A stretch of 33,395 nucleotides of DNA, from NCBI GenBank assembly GCA_025352105.1, contig JANXUB010000176.1:1-33395 (forward strand), given 5' to 3'. Below the pieces are notes generated by a model, which was not told where the DNA came from, made no database searches, and saw only the letters and a list, made by a program, of their open reading frames with translations. The position numbers were made by a program, and so were the translations under genes. The DNA comes from Burkholderiales bacterium (GTDB lineage Bacteria; Pseudomonadota; Gammaproteobacteria; Burkholderiales; Casimicrobiaceae). Positions within the stretch are counted from its first letter, which is position 1. Each line of letters begins with the position of its first letter. This document shows positions 16,701 to 24,703 of this stretch, one piece after another.

Positions 16701-17550
16701 CGCGATTGGACTGCTTGATGTCGGGCCTGCCGGGTTCGTCCAGCTTTTGCAGTCCACCGGTAGAGTTTGGCAGTCCAATCTCGGGAAACTGCGACGAAAT
16801 CACACGTCCACCGCGCTCGAATACGCGGAACACATCGGCAGGAGCGACCGTCTCCCATGTTGGCGTTGGGTGCACCTTTTCGAGGATGCCTTTGGACTTC
16901 ATCAACGCGTCAGGGACGATAGGGTTTAGTAAAGTACCCGCCAAACCCATCGACGTGTAACTCTCGCCCAGAATGCCACGCTTGAACGGCAGCACGCCGT
17001 TGTTGTACGCCGCACCGTTCCAGAACATCGCGCCTGTGGCCATCAAGCTGCGCTCGGCCGCTTCGATGATCGGCAGATGACACGTACCACAGGCCTCGCG
17101 CGCGACACGATAATCGCCGGGATTGATGAAGCGCACGAAGGCTGGTGCTTCCCGGTTTAGCAGCGTGTAAGTACGCTCCGGTCGCGTTCCGCCAGATTTC
17201 CATTCGTTTGGAAATTTGGACTGAACATGCGCTTCATTCTTTGCCAATTCATAGACGGCGTCGCCTTTGTTCGAGTTGGCGTTGGGCTTGGCTATTGACG
17301 CGTTACCGCCATGACAATCGGTGCAGCCCAGAACGACGGCCCGATTGACGTGCATGGTGCGATGCTCGCCCACGTTGTCGCCGTAGCTGTGACAGCTTTC
17401 GCAGCCTGCGCTTTTTGCTCGCGCCTGTTCGCTCGTTTGGTTGGCTGGTGCGGGAGGGTTGTTAGCCGCCGCCTGTCCACTGCACACCAGTGTCGTGAGG
17501 CAAGCGATCCAGACGCGAATCAACAATGAAACGGAAATGGGTTTGAACAT
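13765..17550 (-). CDS. Exported decaheme cytochrome c fused to an LVIVD-type beta-propeller
   Basis: A 1261-residue secreted protein. The signal peptide (about 1-29) ends near QAAAN. Ten C-x2-C-H heme sites follow, at C50, C76, C154, C325, C382, C518, C545, C664, C675 and C781. Long heme-free stretches separate sites 3 and 4 and sites 5 and 6. Residues about 870-1165 consist of repeats such as YAYITADAGLVIVDLDDP and YLFVTDSTGLRVIDVT, the LVIVD-repeat beta-propeller signature; such domains usually bind proteins or surfaces. No lipobox is visible, so it is probably held by a partner, most simply the outer-membrane barrel encoded 4 bases upstream. By analogy with MtrA/MtrC and porin-cytochrome complexes, it may carry electrons through or onto the outer membrane. 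Its size and the propeller fusion differ from those proteins. The ligand of the propeller and the terminal electron acceptor cannot be told from sequence. Confidence 0.9.
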   Translation of the reverse strand: MFKPISVSLLIRVWIACLTTLVCSGQAAANNPPAPANQTSEQARAKSAGCESCHSYGDNVGEHRTMHVNRAVVLGCTDCHGGNASIAKPNANSNKGDAVYELAKNEAHVQSKFPNEWKSGGTRPERTYTLLNREAPAFVRFINPGDYRVAREACGTCHLPIIEAAERSLMATGAMFWNGAAYNNGVLPFKRGILGESYTSMGLAGTLLNPIVPDALMKSKGILEKVHPTPTWETVAPADVFRVFERGGRVISSQFPEIGLPNSTGGLQKLDEPGRPDIKQSNRGPATGSRISIPLLNIAKTRLNDPMAWFSGTNDQPGDYRASGCSSCHSIYANDREPRHSGPYAVHGNGGLSASSDPTIAKDKPGHALKHTFTRAIPSSQCMVCHMHQPNIFVNSFYGYTMWDYESDAPFMWPKAQKYPTADESRKILERNPEEAATRGLWSDPAFLADVSKLNPKLKDTQFADYHGHGWNFRAVHKRDRSGTLIDKEGKAIDDNDPDKFKKTVHLSSIHLDKGMHCVDCHFSQDSHGNGHIYGEVPAAIEIDCADCHGTANKYPTLLTSGPAAQPGGRDLALLRTQDGRKRFEWRDGKLYQRSAVTPDLEWKMSLVKDSVNPNHPGYNEKAARAKTMSVSSGSANQQLYSLQQWGNGVAEKDYAHSDDKMTCYSCHVSWTTSCSGCHLPIQANVKSERHHYEGGSTRNFATYNPQVARDDVFQLGRHGSVKGGKIAPVRSSSALVLSSTNINRERIYIQQPPVAASGFSSQAFAPHYPHTERKTETKTCRDCHLSEKNDNNAIMAQLLLHGTNFVNFVGFNAWVGGAQNIEAVQVTEWDEPQAVIGSYLHRYAYPDYFAKHAKQSQELQTSHAQKTRDPVGCLQLRGEYLYVAEGRGGMRAYDVASIANKGVSQRIISAPFSPLGHDTHIGSTDATCVALPTNQAIAPEKNQGALMREENQEQAFHPIYHYAFITDRSEGLIVTNVDTLADGEPRNNFLKRAATWNEKGILRGARHITVGGHYAYITADAGLVIVDLDDPLKPQLVKTIPLNGAHSSALQFRYLFVTDSTGLRVIDVTIPGEARLISNVTVALSEARRVYVARTYAYVAAGPDGLVIVNVENPETPKVLTKFNAGGQLNDAYDVMVGSTNASLFAYVADGRNGLKVVQLTAPDTQPKFYGFSPEPKPQLIAWKKTKSAATALSKGLDRDRAVDETGGQIAVFGRVGSRPFTLAEQQKLYLDKAGQVWRVNDDAGAAPPPLGARTAGAPR

Positions 17551-17554
17551 GACT

Positions 17555-19855
17555 TTAATACGCCACCGTCAAATTCAGCAGGAATGAATATTGTGGACGT
17601 CCCGCATTACCGTACAAAGCCTTAAGCCCTCGACCCGGCAACAACATCGCTAACGATGAATTCAGGATCACGTTTTGCGTCATGAAGGGTCGCCATTGCG
17701 CACCGACCGACAGATCCCAGCCGATGTCTTTCGACATGGGTGCCTGGTTGCGCAAAGCAGCGAGCACTGCTGTGGAAGCGAACTGCAATTTGTTCACGTT
17801 GCCGGTGACGCGCAGCTGAGGCAACACGTCAGCGTCGACACCCACGCCGGCCAGTAGCAATCCGGGGTTGATGAAATTTGATTGGCCGTGCTCTTTTGAT
17901 GAGCGCAGCGACGCCAGAAGGCCATTGCGCGCGGAGAGAAATACGCCACCGCCGCCGACTAGAGGTACCGCCTGACGAATCCAGTAGCTCGTATCCGCAC
18001 CCGCAATCAGCGGGTTCTCAACGATGGCGTCAAAGCCGGAAGCTTTGTCATCAAACGGGTTCTTGTCGCCACTCGCCGCGACAACAGAGCCACGAACACG
18101 AAACCAACTGAAATCGCGCGAAACCTCGGCTGCTGCAAAGCCTGCTGAAATGCGCGCTCTTCGGCCCGTGAAACTGTTGTTGCGCAACTCGCCCAGCGCG
18201 CTGTAGGCCGAAACACTGACGTTCCATTCGTCAAAGTGACCGTCACCATTGGTGCCCAGATACAAAACGTCGTAGCTGCGCGGTCGCGCATCGCCAAACA
18301 CCGAGGGGCGATCCAGAAAACCATTGCGGTCGTAGAACTGGCCACCGTTCTCACGATTACGGTTGTAAATCGCCGTCGCCTGCCCAGTGAAACCGAGCAC
18401 GCCCAAGTCTTGTCGGCAGACGTTGAACACCAGCAGATCGTCACTGCGCATACGACGCCCAACGTCATTCAAACCGCTGTTGGTGTCTTTCTCAAGTCGC
18501 CGGAAAAGACCCAAGTTGTATTGCCAACGATTGCTTTCGCGCGTGCCAAACAGTCGCACGCCGAACGGACTATCGTTGAACAAAAAGCCGCGAAAATCAG
18601 CCGTGAATGGCTGAATGCCAAAGCGTACCGAATCAAAGTCATAGTTGACCGAAACATCGCGAAGATGTTTGTCAATGAACAACTCTTGCACACCGACATG
18701 CCGATCAAAACGCGTATGCCCACGCAATGGATCAACGCCGAGAATTCGCACTTCTTGCGCCACGGCCTCATTTAAGTTGATGACGGGTGCAAACTTAAAT
18801 TCGTAATCCGGTGGTTTAAAAACCGTATTGCCTTTTTGCAGCGACACCGAAAAGATGAAACTCTGCGCGAGCGCGCCGACACGACCGTTGCCAAACACAT
18901 CATTGCTGCGCGCATAACGTGTCGACTGCGCGCCGACGGGTAACGGTAAATTGCGTAACTCAAGGACCGTATCCGACACCGCACTCAAATTCAAAAACCA
19001 GTCCGTTCCAAACCACGGACGATCTCCTTTGAGATCGTTCTGGTTGTAGGGGTCGAGCCAGTTTTGTTGGGTCAGACCCAGCGCTGTGTTGAGTCTCCAA
19101 CGATCCGGTACAGGCAGTACAGTGCGCGCAAGATTTCGGGCGGGCTCGTCGATTTGACCGGGCCGCGCGGTGGGCGGCGTGTAGGTGAGCGGTGGCTGAG
19201 CCATGGGACGCTGCACCCACACGTCGTCCTCCGGCATCGGCTTCACGCGTAATGCTGCCGCCGCCTGCGCGACGTCGTCGGGGCTATCGAGCACGCGACT
19301 GCGTTCGATCGCAACCGGGATCGGTTTCGCCAGTATGCGGATCGTCGCCGTGGTATCGCTCGAAGCCGAATTGAGCCAGCCACTTCGCGCGTTTACGCCC
19401 GAGCCGCTCACAATGACACGCAACCAGTTGTCCCGGCTTTCGATGACATCCAGAACCTGCGGTGCGCGGACTGTTGCAACGATGGCGGCCTGGTCATTGG
19501 GCTCGCGGCGCACAGCCAGTACAGGTGCGGCTATTTCGGCCTGCAGCAATCCCGGCTCAACAACCAGAGGCGCTATCTCAGCGGCCGGCGCAGGTCGGCG
19601 CGTCGGATTCGCAACGGCGGACTTGGGCGCTGACGCGCTGGGTGTAGAAGAAGTTGGAGCCCCGGGTGCAGGAACGGACGGCACCACCGGTGGTGCCACA
19701 GGCGTAGCGGCCGGTTTTGGCGGCAATGGCACCCGCTCTGTGGTCGTTTGCGCCAGCGGCAACGGTTGCCAGCCGACGGCACATACCAACGCAATCGCCC
19801 AAACCAGCGCGCGCTGGGAGACGTCGCGCGATGACCGGTGGCGGCGCTTGCTCAT
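17555..19855 (-). CDS. Outer-membrane beta-barrel protein with SH3-like N-terminal domain
   Basis: A 766-residue protein with a signal peptide (about 15-36), a Pro/Ala/Ser-rich linker (41-92), an SH3b-like domain (about 108-163, with VLAVRREPNDQAAIVATV and NWLRVIV), then about 500 residues of alternating amphipathic strands ending in LLNLTVAY. A terminal aromatic residue is the usual outer-membrane barrel signal. SH3b domains often bind peptidoglycan. Its position between a GlcG-like lipoprotein and the decaheme-propeller gene, 4 bases before the latter, makes it the likely barrel component of a porin-cytochrome complex, in the role of MtrB. Similarity to MtrB was not seen directly; only the architecture and context agree. 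The start lies 75 bases after the preceding gene, and no strong ribosome site is visible. Confidence 0.8.
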   Translation of the reverse strand: MSKRRHRSSRDVSQRALVWAIALVCAVGWQPLPLAQTTTERVPLPPKPAATPVAPPVVPSVPAPGAPTSSTPSASAPKSAVANPTRRPAPAAEIAPLVVEPGLLQAEIAAPVLAVRREPNDQAAIVATVRAPQVLDVIESRDNWLRVIVSGSGVNARSGWLNSASSDTTATIRILAKPIPVAIERSRVLDSPDDVAQAAAALRVKPMPEDDVWVQRPMAQPPLTYTPPTARPGQIDEPARNLARTVLPVPDRWRLNTALGLTQQNWLDPYNQNDLKGDRPWFGTDWFLNLSAVSDTVLELRNLPLPVGAQSTRYARSNDVFGNGRVGALAQSFIFSVSLQKGNTVFKPPDYEFKFAPVINLNEAVAQEVRILGVDPLRGHTRFDRHVGVQELFIDKHLRDVSVNYDFDSVRFGIQPFTADFRGFLFNDSPFGVRLFGTRESNRWQYNLGLFRRLEKDTNSGLNDVGRRMRSDDLLVFNVCRQDLGVLGFTGQATAIYNRNRENGGQFYDRNGFLDRPSVFGDARPRSYDVLYLGTNGDGHFDEWNVSVSAYSALGELRNNSFTGRRARISAGFAAAEVSRDFSWFRVRGSVVAASGDKNPFDDKASGFDAIVENPLIAGADTSYWIRQAVPLVGGGGVFLSARNGLLASLRSSKEHGQSNFINPGLLLAGVGVDADVLPQLRVTGNVNKLQFASTAVLAALRNQAPMSKDIGWDLSVGAQWRPFMTQNVILNSSLAMLLPGRGLKALYGNAGRPQYSFLLNLTVAY

Positions 19856-19930
19856 GCTTTGACAGTTGCCGATAGCGCGTTCATCGTCAGCCGCGTTGCT
19901 GTTGCAGCGACACGCAGGAAGAACAGGCGA

Positions 19931-21835
19931 TCACAGCGCGCCGCAAACATTGCTTTCCTCGCTGTTGATGAAAGGCGCTTGCGGACATTGCACGTAACGC
20001 AAACGGGAGCCTTCACCCAGCGGCGCAATTTGATCAGCACGGATCGCTGCGGGCGCATGATTAAGCCCGGTTGCCAAGGCGGCAGCGCCACGTTGCAAGC
20101 CAAGCGCCGCGATCATGTCATCCTGATCAACACCATCGCCAGACACGCCAATCGCGCCTACCAATACCGATCCACGATAAATGGGAATACCGCCGGGGAA
20201 CAGTTGAATTCCGTTCCTTGCCTGCGGCAGCCCAGTGCAACTGCCTGCGGGTGTTGTTGGATCAAAGACCGCAGCAACCAAAGCACCGGCGATCAAATCC
20301 TGCTGCAAGCCCATGTTGAATGGGCTCCACGCGGTTACGAACGGCGTTGACAGCGGGCCGGGCGAAGCCGCGCGACCGTTGATACCATCGGGAAAGAAAG
20401 GTCGCGCCAGATTGCCCAAGGCGCGTGAGGTGTAAGCAGTGCCGTCTGCAAGAGAATTCGGCAGGCTAAGCAATGCCCTCATTGCAGAAACGTAGCGGCC
20501 GAGAGCTACCGTTTGCGGCGGTGTCGTTGGATACGTAACCGTTGGCAAGGCGGCAATCGCGCTGGCCGCGTTTGCGCTGGAGAACAGCACCGCCGAGCGC
20601 GCTTTTTGCACCGCCACATCGGCACCGAACATCGGCGCATCAGCCGTACGCACAAGGCCCAGCAATTCTCCTTTGGTGTCAACCACACTGATGTTCACTT
20701 GCGCGGCTGTACCCAGCGGCCTGCGAATTTGTGCTCTTGCCAGTCCAGCGACAGTGAGCGCGTTGCGCATCAACTCACGAACTTCACGTTCCGTCAATCC
20801 ACCGTCGCTACCTGCGCGTGGCGCAAAGCGATTTTTGTTGGCCGCATCGACCAGCACATGTGCGCCCAACGCTACAAAGTCAACGGTGTCCGCACGAATC
20901 CCAGAGACGGCATCGCCAAAGCGCGCGCCTTCGCGAATGCTCGCCGGGACGTAGCCGTTCACCGCGATCAGCCTGCCTACTGATGTGGACAGCGACGCAA
21001 AAGATGGCGTTGCGCCCGTGGCTTTCGCATCGACATTGTCAACATAGCGCAGGCTCCGACCGTCTACCAGAATGCGATCTGCGCGTCGATCAAGCGCTGC
21101 TTCAAAGCCAATTGCGCCAGCGGCGGCGATGGCTTCGTCATCGTCGTGATCGATGTCATCTACGTTGCGGTCCAGACCATAGATCGAATCCGCCACGACA
21201 CCAATGCCGCCCACAAGAACACCCGCTTTGTAAAGCGGCAAACCACCGGGATCAGCGGAAAAACCGAGTGGCGACCGATGCGGCCCCAAGCTACCGTCAC
21301 TTTCGCGCGTCATCACATCGGAACACGAAAGCTGCGAGAACTGCACGCCGAACAGCGGCCCCGCAGGGCTACCGACTTCGCCGGGACTAAAGTTTTCCTG
21401 TACGATCTGGCTGGCAGTGCGGGTCGAGAAAGCATTGCCTTCACTCGACAAGTAAGCACCCGTAAGCGCCTTGGATATCGCTGCAAGCTCAGACGGAAGC
21501 GCCAGCCCCTCCAACCCTCCGACCAAACCAGATCGACCCGATCGCACCGTCACCGTAGTTGTCGCGCTGACCATGCGATAGACCGCAAGTACGCGCCCCG
21601 TACGATCAACAACGGCGAGCGTTGCAGGGTTGGCGCGCGCGCTTGCCTCAGCGATTGCTTGCGCTAGCACGCGTTCAACATCGACCGCACTTAGACGATC
21701 TGCACTCGTTCCCGCAGCAGCGCAACTACCGCTACAACCGGCATTACCAACGACAGCGTCTCCACCGCCACCACAGCTCGTAACCAGCAGTGCAACAACC
21801 GAAAGTACCGCCGCCAACGCGTGATGCGACCTCAT
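19931..21835 (-). CDS. Lipoprotein with two GlcG/HbpS-like (DUF336) domains
   Basis: A 634-residue protein with a lipoprotein signal peptide. The lipobox is LVTSC with the lipidated Cys at 21, followed by a Gly-rich spacer. Two copies of the GlcG/HbpS fold are visible. The first (about 48-270) has NPATLAVVDRTGRVLAVYR and GLPLYKAGVLVGGIGVVAD. The second (about 347-600) has QVNISVVDTKGELLGLVR and GGIPIYRGSVLVGAIGVSG. HbpS binds heme extracellularly and stores or senses it, and other family members bind small ligands. No C-x2-C-H site is present. Its gene overlaps the FHA-cytochrome gene by ATGA, so the two are probably translated together. In this operon it could deliver heme to the multiheme cytochromes or sense a redox ligand; both are inference. 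Confidence 0.85.
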   Translation of the reverse strand: MRSHHALAAVLSVVALLVTSCGGGGDAVVGNAGCSGSCAAAGTSADRLSAVDVERVLAQAIAEASARANPATLAVVDRTGRVLAVYRMVSATTTVTVRSGRSGLVGGLEGLALPSELAAISKALTGAYLSSEGNAFSTRTASQIVQENFSPGEVGSPAGPLFGVQFSQLSCSDVMTRESDGSLGPHRSPLGFSADPGGLPLYKAGVLVGGIGVVADSIYGLDRNVDDIDHDDDEAIAAAGAIGFEAALDRRADRILVDGRSLRYVDNVDAKATGATPSFASLSTSVGRLIAVNGYVPASIREGARFGDAVSGIRADTVDFVALGAHVLVDAANKNRFAPRAGSDGGLTEREVRELMRNALTVAGLARAQIRRPLGTAAQVNISVVDTKGELLGLVRTADAPMFGADVAVQKARSAVLFSSANAASAIAALPTVTYPTTPPQTVALGRYVSAMRALLSLPNSLADGTAYTSRALGNLARPFFPDGINGRAASPGPLSTPFVTAWSPFNMGLQQDLIAGALVAAVFDPTTPAGSCTGLPQARNGIQLFPGGIPIYRGSVLVGAIGVSGDGVDQDDMIAALGLQRGAAALATGLNHAPAAIRADQIAPLGEGSRLRYVQCPQAPFINSEESNVCGAL

Positions 21836-23694
21836 GGATGAACCTTGCCAGCAACGCCACCTTCTCGAGCGAACTGCGAGAGTTTCATCAACGTTTCACC
21901 ATGGGGAGCATTGTCCACGCGACTCAGCGCGGGGCGAAGGCTGTCGGCGACTAGTGGCTTCATCTCGGGTGTCGATGGCTGGTGAAAACCATGACAGCTC
22001 GCGCAGGTCGTTGCGATCTTGCCGACCTCTCCGGCAGCGCTGGCATGGCATTTTTGGCAGGTAGCGGCATTCGGAATCAATAGGTCATTTGCTGTCTTGC
22101 TTGTGGTCGCGCCATGGCATTCGGTGCAAGCGCTCGTTTGGTGTTTGCCATGACTGAAACGCGCCAACGGATACCAGCTGTGCTGAACACCAATCGGAGC
22201 CACCGTCCACGTTACCGATTTGTTTTGTGCTGTGTGACGATCAATTTCGTGACAGGTAATACAAATGCGTTGCTCAATCGCTTCTTTAGCAACAAACGCC
22301 GCGCGGCGCTGCGCAGCTTGCAAGGCATTGATACGCTCACTTTCGCTAGGCATTTTTCCCGGCAAAATGCGCAGCAAATCAGAAGGCGGTCGCACATCTG
22401 TGGCAATATTGTTGAGCACAATTCCGGAGTAAAACTCATTCAACGTACGCACCACTTCTTCCGGCTTCGCATGAGGTAACTGCCGCGAACTCACCGCCGG
22501 TTCAAACTCAAGACTATGGCAGCTAGCGCAATGTTTAGCCATGGTGACCGGAGCGAAATTAGCACCGCGATCTTGCGCCTCGTGACAGCTTGGACAACTT
22601 AGCTGTGTGCGGCCCTGAGGGCTGCGAATGCCCTTCGCGCTCAAGTGCGTTTCGTGCGGAAAACGCAGATTGCTAGCCTGTACTGTAACCGCTTTGTCGG
22701 CGATAGGAACGCGCGCAAGCGTCGATCCATCAGCAGACAGTTTCAGCGGACGGAACACCGGATGCGTCTTGAAATCGACTACTTTGGCGAGACGCAACTT
22801 GCCAATCTCATCGCCCACTTTACCGTGGCAATCCGAGCATAGCGCCTCATCACGCAGCACATTGCCTCGCGGCCCTCGATGATCGGTGTGACAGCCTGAG
22901 CATGTCGAATCATTGAATACTTTTGATCCGCCAACGCTTTTCGAAATCGACGCACCAATCACCGCGCCGCCATGTCCACCAATTTTCGTGTGGCACTCAT
23001 TGCATTCCTGATTGCGTACGGCTTGAAACGGTACTTTGTGGCAGCTATGACAGTTTTTTTCAAGCGCTGAGTGACTTGTTGCAAGCGGGCCTACGTTCCA
23101 CGACATGTCAGGCGTGACCGTCCAGCCCCTTGCAAACTCGCGGACTTCGGGCTTGGTCGCGTTGAGCACCGGCAATAGAACGAATGCCGCAAGCGTTATG
23201 ACCAGTCCGAGCCAAGCGAGTGTGCGTTTGCTCCAGGCAACCTCGCGCAGACTTCGCGTTACTTTGAGCGAAGCAGCGAGGGGAGATGCTCCCGACACGG
23301 CTTCGCCATGCGCCGCGCTCGCCGATTTGGCAGAGGCCGAAGTGGGCGAAGATGCCACTTCTGTGCGCTCAATCGTGATTTGCCAAACCGCGCCTGTCCG
23401 CGCGTTTATGGAAAGCCGGTACGGACCAATGCCAAGCATGCTGCCCGCTGCGAGTACGCGTCGTTCATTGCCTGCTGTCGATGCAGCCGACCCGCCGCCC
23501 AACAGTGTTGCAACCAGCAAAAAGCCAGCACCCAACTGCAAACGCGCATGGAATTGAGCGACCGCCGGATCAGCCAGCACAATTGAATTTGCCTGACCGC
23601 GACCAATGGTGATCTCTTGTGCGCTGATCAGCTGCTCGCTACGGAGTACTTGCCCGGCGCGCCCGCGCGACAGAGTGGTGAGTCGAATGTCCAA
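21832..23694 (-). CDS. FHA domain fused through one membrane helix to a periplasmic decaheme cytochrome c
   Basis: A 620-residue fusion. Residues about 1-100 form a forkhead-associated domain (ITIGRGQANSIVLADPAVAQFHARL region: G31-R32, H49). An Ala/Ser-rich linker (112-145) leads to a single membrane helix (about 158-178, LAWLGLVITLAAFVLLPVLNA). The remainder has ten C-x2-C-H heme sites at C215, C231, C265, C286, C367, C389, C478, C523, C546 and C564. The FHA part should face the cytosol and the hemes the periplasm. FHA domains bind phosphothreonine, although the usual Ser before the His is replaced here (QFHA rather than SRxH), so phosphopeptide binding may be altered. It probably takes electrons from the membrane b-type protein encoded 15 bases upstream and passes them across the periplasm. 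Confidence 0.9.
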   Translation of the reverse strand: MDIRLTTLSRGRAGQVLRSEQLISAQEITIGRGQANSIVLADPAVAQFHARLQLGAGFLLVATLLGGGSAASTAGNERRVLAAGSMLGIGPYRLSINARTGAVWQITIERTEVASSPTSASAKSASAAHGEAVSGASPLAASLKVTRSLREVAWSKRTLAWLGLVITLAAFVLLPVLNATKPEVREFARGWTVTPDMSWNVGPLATSHSALEKNCHSCHKVPFQAVRNQECNECHTKIGGHGGAVIGASISKSVGGSKVFNDSTCSGCHTDHRGPRGNVLRDEALCSDCHGKVGDEIGKLRLAKVVDFKTHPVFRPLKLSADGSTLARVPIADKAVTVQASNLRFPHETHLSAKGIRSPQGRTQLSCPSCHEAQDRGANFAPVTMAKHCASCHSLEFEPAVSSRQLPHAKPEEVVRTLNEFYSGIVLNNIATDVRPPSDLLRILPGKMPSESERINALQAAQRRAAFVAKEAIEQRICITCHEIDRHTAQNKSVTWTVAPIGVQHSWYPLARFSHGKHQTSACTECHGATTSKTANDLLIPNAATCQKCHASAAGEVGKIATTCASCHGFHQPSTPEMKPLVADSLRPALSRVDNAPHGETLMKLSQFAREGGVAGKVHP

Positions 23695-23709
23695 GCGCTC
23701 TTGCTCCGA

Positions 23710-24546
23710 CTACCAGTAGAAAAACACGGACAGAATATGGGCGGCCATCGCACCGATCAGCGCAACACTAACGGGCACATGCACGTAGAGCCAGACATCA
23801 AGAATCGCTTTGTAGCGCACCACGTTGCGCGCCTGCTGAACGATTGATTCACGCTTGACGAGCAGCGCGTATAGCGCCTGATTGAGTTCCGCCTCCTCGC
23901 CGACTAACCCCTTTCCTTCGCCAGCGACAACGGCCAGAACATCCGAGCGACGTCGTGAAGTCTGGACTGAAAACATGCGCCGAAAGCTCCCGCCAATTTG
24001 CGTTAGCGTGCGCGCCTCAACGACGGCTCTGATTGTGGCGTCGCTCAAGTTCAGCGACATCGGATACGCCTCTTGGTCAATCGCGTCGATACGGGCAACT
24101 AGCGTATCGAGTGAGTCGCCAGCGGCCTCGCGCGTGAGATTTCCGGGAATCGTCGCGTAGAAAATTGTCCCGACCATCCCGCTGATGATCACAATCATCA
24201 TGAGCGCAAACGCGAGCGTGTGTACATTCAGGCCGAACTCAAAACTGGTGTGCAACAGCACCACGACAATCAACGCAAGGCCTAGGTAGACATGCGCCGA
24301 CAGCCAAGCCTGCGTGCTGCCCCATGTCCTTTGATGCTTACGTTTGCGCACACCGAACCAGCCTAGCCAGAGCATGATGAGCGTGCCCAGAATGCCAAGT
24401 CCATAGCCCATGAGGGTGCCGCCATTGCGTCCACCCACCGGTTTGTACATAACGTACGCAACTATCGAAACAACTGATAGCAGCAGCGCCATTTTCAGGT
24501 AACGAAAGCTTCGGTACTGCAGAAATGACGCGTGTTTGGCTGCCAT
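23710..24546 (-). CDS. Membrane protein with two H-x13-H helices (predicted di-heme b cytochrome)
   Basis: A 278-residue membrane protein with five predicted helices (about 17-35, 45-64, 82-101, 108-130 and 250-276) and a soluble loop from 135 to 245. Helix 3 carries H85 and H99, and helix 5 carries H256 and H270. Both pairs are spaced H-x13-H, the arrangement by which the cytochrome b of bc complexes holds two stacked b hemes between two helices. I infer a small di-heme b protein that could oxidise quinol and feed the FHA-decaheme cytochrome encoded next. No cytochrome b signature beyond the His spacing was seen. It is the first gene of the cytochrome operon and follows a well-formed promoter. 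Confidence 0.7.
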   Translation of the reverse strand: MAAKHASFLQYRSFRYLKMALLLSVVSIVAYVMYKPVGGRNGGTLMGYGLGILGTLIMLWLGWFGVRKRKHQRTWGSTQAWLSAHVYLGLALIVVVLLHTSFEFGLNVHTLAFALMMIVIISGMVGTIFYATIPGNLTREAAGDSLDTLVARIDAIDQEAYPMSLNLSDATIRAVVEARTLTQIGGSFRRMFSVQTSRRRSDVLAVVAGEGKGLVGEEAELNQALYALLVKRESIVQQARNVVRYKAILDVWLYVHVPVSVALIGAMAAHILSVFFYW

Positions 24547-24658
24547 GGGTGATCTATGAAAACCTTATCGGTTGAGACCAACAGCGCCTCGTCAACACTC
24601 CGAGCTGAATTGCAAAAAAACTCGACGTCGCGCCGCCTTCAGCTGCACACGACAATTC

Positions 24659-24687
24659 AGTTTAGAGAACTGCCACACCGCTGTCAA
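24659..24687 (-). promoter_or_regulatory. Predicted sigma70 promoter of the cytochrome operon
   Basis: On the minus strand, a perfect TTGACA (24687-24682) is followed after exactly 17 bases by TAAACT (24664-24659). Transcription would start near 24652, leaving a leader of about 105 bases before the ATG at 24546. It lies just after the second FHA gene, so the operon may have its own promoter as well as any read-through from that gene. Confidence 0.6.
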
Positions 24688-24703
24688 CGAAAGTACGCAG
24701 GTC

